Source: an uncultured Rikenella sp. (GTDB taxonomy: Bacteria; Bacteroidota; Bacteroidia; Bacteroidales; Rikenellaceae). From it: DNA of 6,612 bases. The notes beneath the pieces were generated by a model, which was given only the letters and a program-made list of their open reading frames with translations, did no database searches and was not told the DNA's origin. This document shows positions 1-5,750 of the stretch, in pieces; the first letter of the stretch is position 1, and every line of letters starts with the position of its first letter. The stretch lies in the NCBI RefSeq assembly GCF_910579375.1, contig NZ_CAJTUJ010000108.1, forward strand, positions 1-6,612, written 5' to 3'. Both the position numbers and the translations under genes were made by a program.

Positions 1-10
1 GCGCGCCTGC

Positions 11-54
11 GCGATTCATCTATAATTCGGCTACCGCCGAAATCGCTGAATCGC
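11..54. repeat. Nested inverted repeat
   Basis: Outer arms GCGATTCA (11-18) and TGAATCGC (47-54) are perfectly complementary. Inside them a second hairpin has arms TTCGGC (26-31) and GCCGAA (36-41) around a four-base loop. A related hairpin with arms GCGATTC and GAATCGC occurs near the other end of the window at 6490-6506. No function is assigned. Confidence 0.55.
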
Positions 55-126
55 TTCTTTAAGCGTGGCGCGCGATGTAATAAAAGGCCGCCCGCAGTGG
101 CGCGAACGCGTCTGCCGGGCAGGTGT

Positions 127-160
127 GCCCACAGGGCGTTTTACTGCCAGCCTCTACCCC
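127..160 (+). repeat. 34-nt dispersed element, copy 1 (hairpin plus conserved tail)
   Basis: It begins with the hairpin GCCC-ACA-GGGC, followed by GTTTTA and a tail ending CAGCCTCTACCCC. It matches 5717-5750 at 31 of 34 positions in the same orientation. Here the stem is only four perfect pairs, so it would be a weak terminator. Unlike the other copy, no QLRCLSE-type cassette end precedes it. Confidence 0.6.
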
Positions 161-166
161 ACGTTC

Positions 167-261
167 TTTGTCCGCGCGCTGACGGAAATCTTATTCAAAC
201 ACGAATTACGCGTTTGAATGATTTCCTACTTCAGCGATCGCGCGCGGTCGAACTTTCACCC
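167..261. repeat. Palindromic ~95-bp repeat, copy A
   Basis: This copy matches 389-483 with about seven differences and no length change. Its core is a long hairpin: arm CGCTG (177-181), GGAAATC (184-190) and ATTCAAACACG (193-203) on the left, against CGCGTTTGAAT (209-219), GATTTCC (220-226) and CAGCG (232-236) on the right. The left strand has a two-base TT bulge. One position that pairs in copy B is an A-C mismatch here, so copy A is the slightly decayed one. The structure resembles a REP-like or MITE-like intergenic repeat; the family is not recognised. Confidence 0.65.
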
Positions 262-315
262 GCCTGAAACTACCCTGCGCGGGCGGCGGTCGGTTAGTAA
301 AGCAAAGACAACCCT

Positions 316-336
316 AACAAAACGCCCGATGGGCGC
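316..336 (-). terminator. Possible minus-strand terminator hairpin
   Basis: Read on the minus strand, the stem CGCCC-ATC-GGGCG (335-323) is followed by TTTTGTTAG, a short U-rich tract. Stem and tail closely resemble the plus-strand hairpin after the first FISUMP cassette (5716-5735). It lies about 330 nt beyond the permease stop, so it could end readthrough from the pump operon, but the distance makes this uncertain. Confidence 0.4.
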
Positions 337-349
337 ACCGGCGGGACGG

Positions 350-368
350 AGCGATACTGCGTATCGCT
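350..368. repeat. Perfect 8-bp hairpin
   Basis: Arms AGCGATAC (350-357) and GTATCGCT (361-368) enclose the loop TGC. No T-run follows on either side, so it is not an obvious terminator. Confidence 0.5.
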
Positions 369-388
369 TAACCGCCTCAGCCCAATCC

Positions 389-483
389 TTTGTCCGCGCG
401 CTGGCGGAAATCTTATTCAAACGCGAACTACGCGTTTGAATGATTTCCTACTTCAGCGGTCGCGCGCGGTTGAGCTTTGACCC
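389..483. repeat. Palindromic ~95-bp repeat, copy B
   Basis: This is the better-paired copy of the repeat at 167-261, offset by 222 nt. Left arms CGCTG (399-403), GGAAATC (406-412) and ATTCAAACGCG (415-425) pair perfectly with CGCGTTTGAAT (431-441), GATTTCC (442-448) and CAGCG (454-458). This gives 23 base pairs around the loop AACTA, interrupted by a TT bulge (413-414) and one internal loop. The symmetry is strong enough for a cruciform or a stable RNA hairpin. Confidence 0.65.
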
Positions 484-493
484 GGATAGTACC

Positions 494-517
494 GTTCTTT
501 TTCTGAAGAAAAAGAAC
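494..517. repeat. Perfect 11-bp inverted repeat, possible terminator
   Basis: Arms GTTCTTTTTCT (494-504) and AGAAAAAGAAC (507-517) are perfectly complementary around GA. The stem is A/T-rich with T-tracts, so it could act as a bidirectional stop signal. It sits about 150 nt past the end of the permease gene on the minus strand. Without a GC-rich stem it is not a classical intrinsic terminator. Confidence 0.45.
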
Positions 518-534
518 CAAAAAGACTTTAGAGC

Positions 535-551
535 GCATCCCTATGGGATGC
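535..551. repeat. GCATCCC/GGGATGC hairpin
   Basis: Arms GCATCCC (535-541) and GGGATGC (545-551) pair perfectly around TAT. Read on the minus strand, the hairpin is followed 8-15 nt later by AAAGTCTTTTT, so it may contribute to termination after the permease gene. It shares its arm sequence with the cluster at 604-630. Confidence 0.5.
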
Positions 552-603
552 TTTGGCCGGGTCTACCCGCATGCACAAAACCGCGGCCTTGTTCTTTGTC
601 CGC

Positions 604-630
604 GCATCCTTCGACGGATGCTGCGCATCC
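604..630. repeat. Three alternating GCATCC/GGATGC arms
   Basis: GCATCC (604-609), GGATGC (616-621) and GCATCC (625-630) allow two mutually exclusive six-base-pair hairpins. They lie 36-62 nt beyond the permease stop codon and could protect or terminate the operon's 3' end. No T-run follows directly. Confidence 0.45.
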
Positions 631-665
631 TTAAGCTGCCGGGGCCCCAAGTAACACGGCCACCA

Positions 666-3600
666 TCAATCGGCCTGCGAACGGTCGGGACGGCTCGTCA
701 GCAGATACATGATCGGGATCACGAAGCCGTTCAAAAAGGTCGAGGTGAACAAACCGCCTAAAATCACATCCGCCATCGGACTCTGAATCTCGTTCCCCGG
801 CAGGTCGCCCCCCAACGATAACGGAATCAACGCCAGGGCCGAGGTCAGGGCCGTCATCAGAATCGGATTCAGCCGGTCGGCAGAGCCCTGTATCACACTA
901 TTCATCAACGACATCCCCGACAATCGCAGGTCGTTATAACGCGCGATCAGCAACATCCCGTTCCGGGTCGCGATGCCGAACAGCGAGATGAAACCGATGA
1001 TCGCCGGAATGCTGATCACTCCCCCCGTCACCCACACGGCAAACACGCCGCCGATCAGGGCCAAAGGCAGGTTCAACAGGATGACCGCCGACTGCTTCAC
1101 GCTCCGGAACTGATTGAACAACAGCAGGAAAATCACCAGCACAGACAACACCGAAGTCAGCAGCAGGGTCCGCGAAGCGGCCTGCTCGCTCTCGAACTGG
1201 CCCCCGTACTCGATGCGATAGCCCTCCGGCAGCTCGACCTCCGCGTCGATCGCCTGCCGAATCTCCTGCACCACGCTCCGAAGATCGCGCCCCGCCACGT
1301 TGGCCGACACGACCAGCTTCCGGGAGACATTCTCGCGGTTGATCGTGTTGGGCCCCATCGACGACCGAATCGTAGCCAGCTGGCGCAGAGGTACTTTCCG
1401 GCCTCCGGCATCCACCGTCAGGTCGCCGATCCGATCGGCCGTCGCCCGGCCCGCGTCGTCCACTTTCAGGGTCAGGTCGAACGAACGGTCGCCCTCATAG
1501 ACCGTCGAGACCGCCTCGCCTGCCAACATCACATTCACCAGCTGCGCGAACGCGGGCAACGAAATCCCGTACCGGGCCAGCATCTCGCGATTCGGTTCGA
1601 TCTGTAACTGAGGACGTTCGACCTGCTGTTCGACATTCAGATCGGCCAGCCCGTCGACTCCCTCGACCGCTTCGCGAATTCGGTTACCGAGGCTGTAAAG
1701 CCGTTTCAAATCCGGCCCGAAGAGCTTGATCGCGATACTGGCCCGCGTCCCGGAGAGCATCGCGTCAATGCGGTGGGTGATGGGTGAGCCGACCTCGACG
1801 TTGATCCCCGGAATCGCGCCGAGCCGCTCGCGAATCTCGGCCTGGACGGCCTCTTTCGACCGGTCGGCGAGCACGAAGGGGGCCTCGATCTCCGAGTCGT
1901 TCATCCCGAGGGCGTGTTCGTCGAGCTCGGCCCGGCCGGTCTTGCGCCCCACGGTCTGTATCTCGGGAATCGAAAGCAGGGTCTCTTCGACGCGGCGGCC
2001 GATCCGGTCGGACTCGTCGAGCGAAATCCCCGGCAGGGTGCTCACGTTGATGGTGAACGACCCTTCGTTGAACGGCGGCAGGAAGCTCCGCCCGAGGCCG
2101 GCGAAGAGGACGACGGCTCCGACGAAGGCCACGCCGGTCGCCCCGAGCACCCACACCCGGTGGCGCAGGGCCCAGCGGAGCATCCGCAGGTAGAGGCGTT
2201 TCAAGTGTCTGGCCACGAAGGGTTCGCGCTCAAGGCGGCCGTTCTCGCGCCGGCTCCCCAGCAGGTAGCTGCAGAGCACGGGGGTCAGGGTCAGGGCCAC
2301 GAGGGTCGAGGCGCACAGGGCGGTGATAAAGGCCACGCCGAGCGGGGCGAGCATCCGCCCCTCCATCCCGGTCAGGAAGAAGAGGGGGACGAAGCTGACG
2401 ATGATGATGAGGGTGGAGTTCAGGATGGGCATCCGCACCTCGCGCGAGGCTTCGAAAATAACGGTCAGCACGGGCCGCCGCTCTTCGGAGGGCCGGGCGC
2501 GGTTCTCGCGCAACCGCTTGAAGACGTTCTCGACGTCGACGATGGCGTCGTCGACGAGCGAGCCGATGGCGATGGCCATCCCGCCGAGGCTCATGGTATT
2601 GAGGGTCAGCCCGAGGAGCTTCAGCATCAGGATCGACACGACGAGCGCCACAGGAATGGCGACGAGCGAGATGACGGTCGTCCGGAGGTTCATCAGGAAG
2701 AGGAAGAGCACGACGGCGACGAAGATACCGCCCTCGTACAGTGAGCGTTGGACGTTGTCGATGGAGCTCTCGATGAAGCGTTCCTGGCGGTAGATGTCGG
2801 TCGAGAGCCGAACGTCGGGCGGCAGGCTATGCTGCAACTCGGCCAGCGCGCGGTCGACGCGCTCGGTGAGCTCGACGGTGCCGACCTGGGGCTGTTTCGA
2901 AAGGGTCAGAATCACGGCGGGTTCGGTGCGGTACGAGGCGACGCCGGTGCGGGGCGAGCGGTTCCCGATCCGGACGTCGGCGATGTCGCGCAGCCGGACG
3001 GAACGACCGTCGGGGCTCTGTTTGACCCATGCGGAGCCGAGGGCCTGCGGGTCGTCGGTCGAGAGGAGCCCCCGGACGATATATTCGTTGCCGTATTCGT
3101 ACAGTATCCCGCCGGAGACGTTGCGGTTCATGTTCTGCACGGCGGCGTAGGCTTCGTCGAGCCCGACGCCGTAGTGCCGCATCCGGGCGGGCGAGAGAAG
3201 GATCTGGTACTCTTTGACTTCGCCGCCGAGCACAGCGACCTGGGCCACGCCGCCGACGGCCAGCAGCCGCGGCCGGACGCTCCAGTCGGCGAGCGTCCGG
3301 AGCTCTTGCAGGGAGGTGGTGTCGGCGGTGAGGGCGACGAACATCAGCTCGCCGAGGATGGAGGACTGGGGCCCGAGGGTCGGGTTGCCGACCTCGGGCG
3401 GAAGCGACTCGCGCACGGCGGCGAGCCGCTCGGAGACGACCTGACGGGCACGGTAAATATCTGTCCCCCAGTCGAATTCGACCCAAACGACGGAGAATCC
3501 GGTGGTGGAGGAGGAGCGCACACGGCGCAGGTCGGGCGATCCGTTCACGGCGGTCTCGATGGGGAAGGTGACGAGGCGTTCGACCTCTTCGGGGGCCATT

Positions 3601-3764
3601 CCGGGGGCTTCGGTCATGACGACGACGGTGGGGGCGTTCAGGTCGGGAAAGACGTCGACCTCCATCCGCGAGGCGGTGTAAAGGCCACCGACGAGCAGCA
3701 GCACCGACATGACAAGCACGGCGAGGCGGTTGTCGAGCGAAAATCGGATGATTTTATTGAGCAT
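666..3764 (-). CDS. Heavy-metal efflux RND permease (CzcA/CusA family)
   Basis: This 1032-residue protein is full length for the inner-membrane, proton-driven pump of a tripartite metal exporter. It shows the RND plan: a first membrane helix at about 13-31, a periplasmic porter region (about 32-340), helices 2-6 (about 343-500), helix 7 (about 537-556), a second porter region (about 560-865) and helices 8-12 (about 870-1022). Helix 4 reads AIAIGSLVDDAIVDVEN, with D405, D406, D410 and E412 placed for proton relay, which marks the heavy-metal branch of RND pumps. GFISLFGIATRNG (924-936) is the matching helix-10 motif. The ATG lies 12 nt after the adaptor's stop, so the two are translated from one message. 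From remembered E. coli CusA, its copper-binding M573 and M623 correspond to N573 and E625 here, arguing against a standard Cu(I)/Ag(I) site. The metal is unresolved, perhaps Zn/Co/Ni/Cd. There is no fused TolC domain. Confidence 0.93.
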   Translation of the reverse strand: MLNKIIRFSLDNRLAVLVMSVLLLVGGLYTASRMEVDVFPDLNAPTVVVMTEAPGMAPEEVERLVTFPIETAVNGSPDLRRVRSSSTTGFSVVWVEFDWGTDIYRARQVVSERLAAVRESLPPEVGNPTLGPQSSILGELMFVALTADTTSLQELRTLADWSVRPRLLAVGGVAQVAVLGGEVKEYQILLSPARMRHYGVGLDEAYAAVQNMNRNVSGGILYEYGNEYIVRGLLSTDDPQALGSAWVKQSPDGRSVRLRDIADVRIGNRSPRTGVASYRTEPAVILTLSKQPQVGTVELTERVDRALAELQHSLPPDVRLSTDIYRQERFIESSIDNVQRSLYEGGIFVAVVLFLFLMNLRTTVISLVAIPVALVVSILMLKLLGLTLNTMSLGGMAIAIGSLVDDAIVDVENVFKRLRENRARPSEERRPVLTVIFEASREVRMPILNSTLIIIVSFVPLFFLTGMEGRMLAPLGVAFITALCASTLVALTLTPVLCSYLLGSRRENGRLEREPFVARHLKRLYLRMLRWALRHRVWVLGATGVAFVGAVVLFAGLGRSFLPPFNEGSFTINVSTLPGISLDESDRIGRRVEETLLSIPEIQTVGRKTGRAELDEHALGMNDSEIEAPFVLADRSKEAVQAEIRERLGAIPGINVEVGSPITHRIDAMLSGTRASIAIKLFGPDLKRLYSLGNRIREAVEGVDGLADLNVEQQVERPQLQIEPNREMLARYGISLPAFAQLVNVMLAGEAVSTVYEGDRSFDLTLKVDDAGRATADRIGDLTVDAGGRKVPLRQLATIRSSMGPNTINRENVSRKLVVSANVAGRDLRSVVQEIRQAIDAEVELPEGYRIEYGGQFESEQAASRTLLLTSVLSVLVIFLLLFNQFRSVKQSAVILLNLPLALIGGVFAVWVTGGVISIPAIIGFISLFGIATRNGMLLIARYNDLRLSGMSLMNSVIQGSADRLNPILMTALTSALALIPLSLGGDLPGNEIQSPMADVILGGLFTSTFLNGFVIPIMYLLTSRPDRSQAD

Positions 3765-3776
3765 GACGGGCGGAGA

Positions 3777-4952
3777 TTAGTGGTTGTGGGTATGGGCGGG
3801 GATGGCAGCCGAGGCGCCGGCGAGTTTCACCTGATAGGCGCCGCGGGTCACGACGCGGTCGCCGGGCTCGAGCCCGCTGAGAATCTCGACGCGGGAGCCG
3901 TCGTTCTGCCCTACTTTAACCTCTTGTTTCTTAAACACTTCGTCTTCCAGCTGGAGATAGACGAACCGAAGGCCCTGCTCTTCGGTCAGGGCGGAGAGGG
4001 GAACGGTGATGGCCTCTTCGCGCGGCCGGGCGAGGAGGTAGACGTCGACGAAAGAGCCGGGCAGGAGGTCGCCGGGGTTTTCGAATTCGAAGACGAGGGG
4101 GATATAGGCTCCGGCGGCGGCCTGGCCGGTGGAGATCAGGCGGCCGTCGAGGTCGGCGAGACGCCGGACGGTGTCGTCATAGGCGGTGCGGAAATGGGCG
4201 CTCCGGATGGCGCTCAGCGAGCGGAAGGCGTGTTCGGGCAGGTCGGCGCGCAGTTGCAGCCGACGGTTCCGCCCCACGACGGCGATGGGCTGGCCGACGG
4301 AGACGTATTCGCCTTGCCCGACGAGACGGCTCTTGAGGTAGCCGTTCATGGGAACGGGCACGGCGAGTCCGCGGGCGGTCATGCGCTGTGCCTGCCCGCG
4401 CCAGGCGGCTCGGGCGGCTTCGTAGCGGGCGCGGATGGCGTCGAACTCCCGGGCGGAGAGGAGGGTATCGGCCCGGAGGGTTTCGGCGCGGCGGTATTCG
4501 CGTTCGGCGGCTTCGAAGTTCAGGGCGGCGCGCTGGACGGGGTCGCCGTCGAGGAGGGTCTCGCCGGAGATGGAGGCGAGGGTCGCGCCGGCACGCACGG
4601 CGGAGCCTTCGGTCAGCGAGGGATCGGTAAAGTAGAGGATGCCGCTGGACGGGGCGGCGATGGTCTGTTCGTCGCCGGCGGGGGACTGGAGCTGGCCGCC
4701 GACGGGAATAACGGCGGCGAAGGGTGCCAGCGAGACGGTCTCGACTTCGAGTCCGGCGGCTGCGGCCTGGGCGCGGGTGAAGCCGACTTCGCCGGGATGG
4801 TCGTGTTCGTCAGCGGCGGGAGCGGTTTCGACGGGGTGATCGTGCTCGTCGGCGGTTTCGGCAGAGTGGTCGTGGGCGGGGGTTCCGCAGGCTGCACAAC
4901 CGGCTGCCAAAAGGAAAAATAGGGATTTTCGAACGAATAATAAGGTCTTCAT
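3777..4952 (-). CDS. RND membrane-fusion (adaptor) lipoprotein, His-rich
   Basis: This 391-residue periplasmic adaptor would link the RND permease to an outer-membrane channel. It starts with a lipoprotein signal: positive N-terminus, hydrophobic stretch, then LLAAGC with C19 as the likely lipidated cysteine (C22 is a weaker alternative). A His/Asp-rich leader follows, with HDH at 27-29, 37-39 and 50-52; the tail ends HTHNH. Next come the first half of the barrel-sandwich (about 98-135), a helical hairpin with heptad-like Ala/Arg/Glu content (about 138-192), the second half (about 195-228), a beta-barrel (about 230-310) and a membrane-proximal domain (about 315-380, including GLEPGDRVVTRG). 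This order is typical of CusB/CzcB/HlyD_D23-type adaptors. The His-rich ends are probably metal-binding, by comparison with CzcB-like adaptors; this is inference. It is first in the two-gene operon, with ATG at 4952-4950 and no clear Shine-Dalgarno site, as is usual in Bacteroidota. Confidence 0.92.
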   Translation of the reverse strand: MKTLLFVRKSLFFLLAAGCAACGTPAHDHSAETADEHDHPVETAPAADEHDHPGEVGFTRAQAAAAGLEVETVSLAPFAAVIPVGGQLQSPAGDEQTIAAPSSGILYFTDPSLTEGSAVRAGATLASISGETLLDGDPVQRAALNFEAAEREYRRAETLRADTLLSAREFDAIRARYEAARAAWRGQAQRMTARGLAVPVPMNGYLKSRLVGQGEYVSVGQPIAVVGRNRRLQLRADLPEHAFRSLSAIRSAHFRTAYDDTVRRLADLDGRLISTGQAAAGAYIPLVFEFENPGDLLPGSFVDVYLLARPREEAITVPLSALTEEQGLRFVYLQLEDEVFKKQEVKVGQNDGSRVEILSGLEPGDRVVTRGAYQVKLAGASAAIPAHTHNH

Positions 4953-4964
4953 CGCTGGAGATGG

Positions 4965-4972
4965 ATAATATA
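4965..4972 (-). promoter_or_regulatory. Weak -7-like box before the adaptor gene
   Basis: TATATTAT on the minus strand matches four of the six fixed bases of the Bacteroidetes -7 consensus TAnnTTTG. The A of the ATG would be only about 12 nt away, giving a very short leader. I see no good -33 element at the usual spacing, where the large inverted repeat sits instead. The operon may alternatively be transcribed from the promoter of the small upstream gene. Confidence 0.25.
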
Positions 4973-4981
4973 GACGGACTC

Positions 4982-5016
4982 TACCTTACTCCTCTATTTA
5001 TCAGAGGAATAAGGTA
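4982..5016. promoter_or_regulatory. Long inverted repeat upstream of the pump operon
   Basis: Arms TACCTTA (4982-4988) plus TCCTCT (4990-4995) pair with AGAGGA (5003-5008) plus TAAGGTA (5010-5016). That is 13 base pairs with one C-A mismatch around a seven-base loop. It lies 30-64 nt before the adaptor ATG, where an operator for a metal-responsive repressor or activator would be expected. On the plus strand it is followed by CATTTTTC, so it could be a terminator in that direction, but no plus-strand gene ends here. On the minus strand there is no T-run, so it is unlikely to terminate the small upstream gene. No regulator gene is in the window. Confidence 0.45.
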
Positions 5017-5046
5017 CATTTTTCAAGAAATTCGAAAGGAATCTTT

Positions 5047-5445
5047 TCAGGACTGAAAAACTGCCGGAGGCCCGCGCCGAACGCGGTGGCTCAGCACGCC
5101 GTCGCTGGCCCACAAAAAGAGAGGGCTGTCATAAAAGACGAAAGAGGATATGTCCTTAATTCGATGGAATTCAGCACAATGCCAGCATCCGCCGCAAATC
5201 GGCATCCAAAAATCGGGGGTCGTCCGATGATCTTCGCCGGCTACGAAACGCTGCTCTTCCAGACACGAACTCCGGTCGTCGGCGTCATGGCCGGCGTGAG
5301 GATGTGCGAGATCGGAATCGCCACCGACTCGGTGTTCGACCTCCAGGCACATAGCACCGGCATGGTGGTGGTGCGGCACAAAGGGCACGACCAGCAGCAG
5401 GAACAAGGCCCAGCTCAAAAAGGCTATGGAGGTCTTTCGTTTCAC
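5047..5445 (-). CDS. Small secreted His/Cys-rich protein, possible metal-binding partner of the pump
   Basis: This 132-residue protein begins MKRK followed by a hydrophobic stretch (about 6-23), an export signal probably cleaved near residues 30-32. No lipobox is seen. The start is GTG (5445-5443): no in-frame ATG lies before it, and a good promoter places transcription start about 17-20 nt upstream. The mature part is rich in possible metal ligands: HHHH (25-28), H38, H48/H50/H53, C33, C61, H73, and CGGCWHC with C84, C87 and C90. The layout (export signal, PHHHH, His/Cys-rich middle, C-terminal RRGPP-like end) resembles short Bacteroidales proteins annotated DUF6769, often next to CzcA/CusA-type pumps; this is from memory and not checked. 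It lies 94 nt upstream of the adaptor on the same strand. A periplasmic metal chaperone or buffer is the best guess, but the function is unknown. Confidence 0.75.
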   Translation of the reverse strand: MKRKTSIAFLSWALFLLLVVPFVPHHHHAGAMCLEVEHRVGGDSDLAHPHAGHDADDRSSCLEEQRFVAGEDHRTTPDFWMPICGGCWHCAEFHRIKDISSFVFYDSPLFLWASDGVLSHRVRRGPPAVFQS

Positions 5446-5468
5446 GTGGTCGGAGGTGGGAGGATATG

Positions 5469-5500
5469 CAAATATAGGATTATTTTGCGATTTTCGGAAA
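5469..5500 (-). promoter_or_regulatory. Bacteroidetes-type promoter for the small secreted-protein gene
   Basis: On the minus strand the -7 box TATATTTG (5476-5469) matches TAnnTTTG perfectly. A -33 box TTTC (5500-5497), three of four matches to TTTG, lies 20 nt upstream, within the usual spacing. Transcription would start near 5462-5464, leaving a leader of about 17-20 nt before the GTG start. The -33 end is about 10 nt from the edge of the first FISUMP cassette on the opposite strand. This promoter may also drive the pump operon. Confidence 0.7.
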
Positions 5501-5510
5501 TCGAGCGAGT

Positions 5511-5712
5511 TTCGAGCACGGTGCGGGTGGCCCCGGGCTTCCGCGGTCGTTCAGAGGGAGCCATAGGCGGTGCAGGCGATTACGGTTATAGTTGGTCGTA
5601 TCCGTTTCTTGACACCCATGGCATGTTTCTGGGAATCGGCACCGTTTGGCTCAATCCCGGCAGCGCAGACTACCGCGCCTACGGTTATCAGTTGCGGTGC
5701 CTCTCGGAATAA
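5511..5712 (+). pseudogene. FISUMP C-terminal cassette 1, VR-like remnant
   Basis: The plus-strand frame from 5530 to the stop at 5710-5712 encodes 60 residues, from APGFR through GYSWS to RAYGYQLRCLSE. This matches the C-terminal part of Bacteroidales 'Fibrobacter succinogenes major paralogous' domains, a C-type-lectin-like fold in surface proteins and DGR variable proteins. The expected upstream part of the domain, with its RLPT-type motifs, is absent. The open frame continues upstream only as a chance antisense frame over the small secreted-protein gene. Homology to cassette 2 extends left to TTCGA (5511-5515), but with a 1-nt length difference before GCCCCGGGCT, which puts this copy out of frame with cassette 2's VRMPSG segment. 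There is no start or promoter, so I read it as a fragment or silent cassette rather than a gene. Confidence 0.6.
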
Positions 5713-5713
5713 A

Positions 5714-5735
5714 CGCGCCCACAGGGCGTTTTATT
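5714..5735 (+). terminator. Hairpin directly after cassette 1
   Basis: The stem CGCCC (5716-5720) and GGGCG (5724-5728) encloses ACA and is followed by TTTTATT, a compact intrinsic terminator. It begins three to four bases after the TAA of cassette 1. In characterised DGRs such as that of phage BPP-1, a DNA hairpin just beyond the variable region is needed for retrohoming, so this could alternatively be such an element. The sequence alone does not separate the two roles. Confidence 0.6.
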
Positions 5736-5750
5736 GGCAGCCTCTACCCT
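5717..5750 (+). repeat. 34-nt dispersed element, copy 2
   Basis: This stretch overlaps the hairpin after cassette 1 and continues through GGCAGCCTCTACCCT. It matches 127-160 at 31 of 34 positions in the same orientation, on the far side of the pump operon. Because the tail beyond the hairpin is conserved too, the two copies share ancestry and are not merely two independent terminators. Confidence 0.6.

Larger units (their letters stand above)
1..665. other. Gene-free, repeat-rich intergenic block
   Basis: I see no credible gene in this stretch downstream of the permease stop. Short open frames exist, but they run through inverted repeats and their translations have no recognisable motif. What it does hold is a nested hairpin at 11-54, a 34-nt element shared with 5717-5750, two copies of a palindromic repeat of about 95 bp, several short perfect hairpins, and three copies of the motif CTTTGTCCGCGC (166-177, 388-399 with one change in the first bases, 594-605). 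The density of palindromes suggests an accumulation of dispersed intergenic repeats rather than decayed coding sequence. Confidence 0.7.

Noticed and set aside
218..634. Two short plus-strand frames, both starting MISYFS
   Set aside because: The shared start comes from the palindromic direct repeat itself; the translations have no motif and diverge after the repeat.
1914..2744. A 276-codon plus-strand open frame
   Set aside because: It is antisense to the permease, with a low-complexity Glu/Gly/His/Asp translation and no motif; it is a shadow of the real gene.
2748..4922. A 724-codon plus-strand open frame opposite the adaptor and permease
   Set aside because: It is antisense to two clearly recognisable genes, is extremely rich in Gly/Asp/Val, has no domain, and is explained by the codon bias of the GC-rich genes on the other strand.
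5044..5059. Palindrome TTTTCAG-GA-CTGAAAA over the stop of the small gene
   Set aside because: It overlaps the last codons and the stop, is short and A/T-rich, and has no T-run in the minus-strand direction, so it is not convincing as a terminator.
5086..5510. The upstream part of the plus-strand frame that ends in cassette 1
   Set aside because: It is antisense to the small secreted-protein gene and its promoter; only the part after about 5530 looks like a FISUMP domain.
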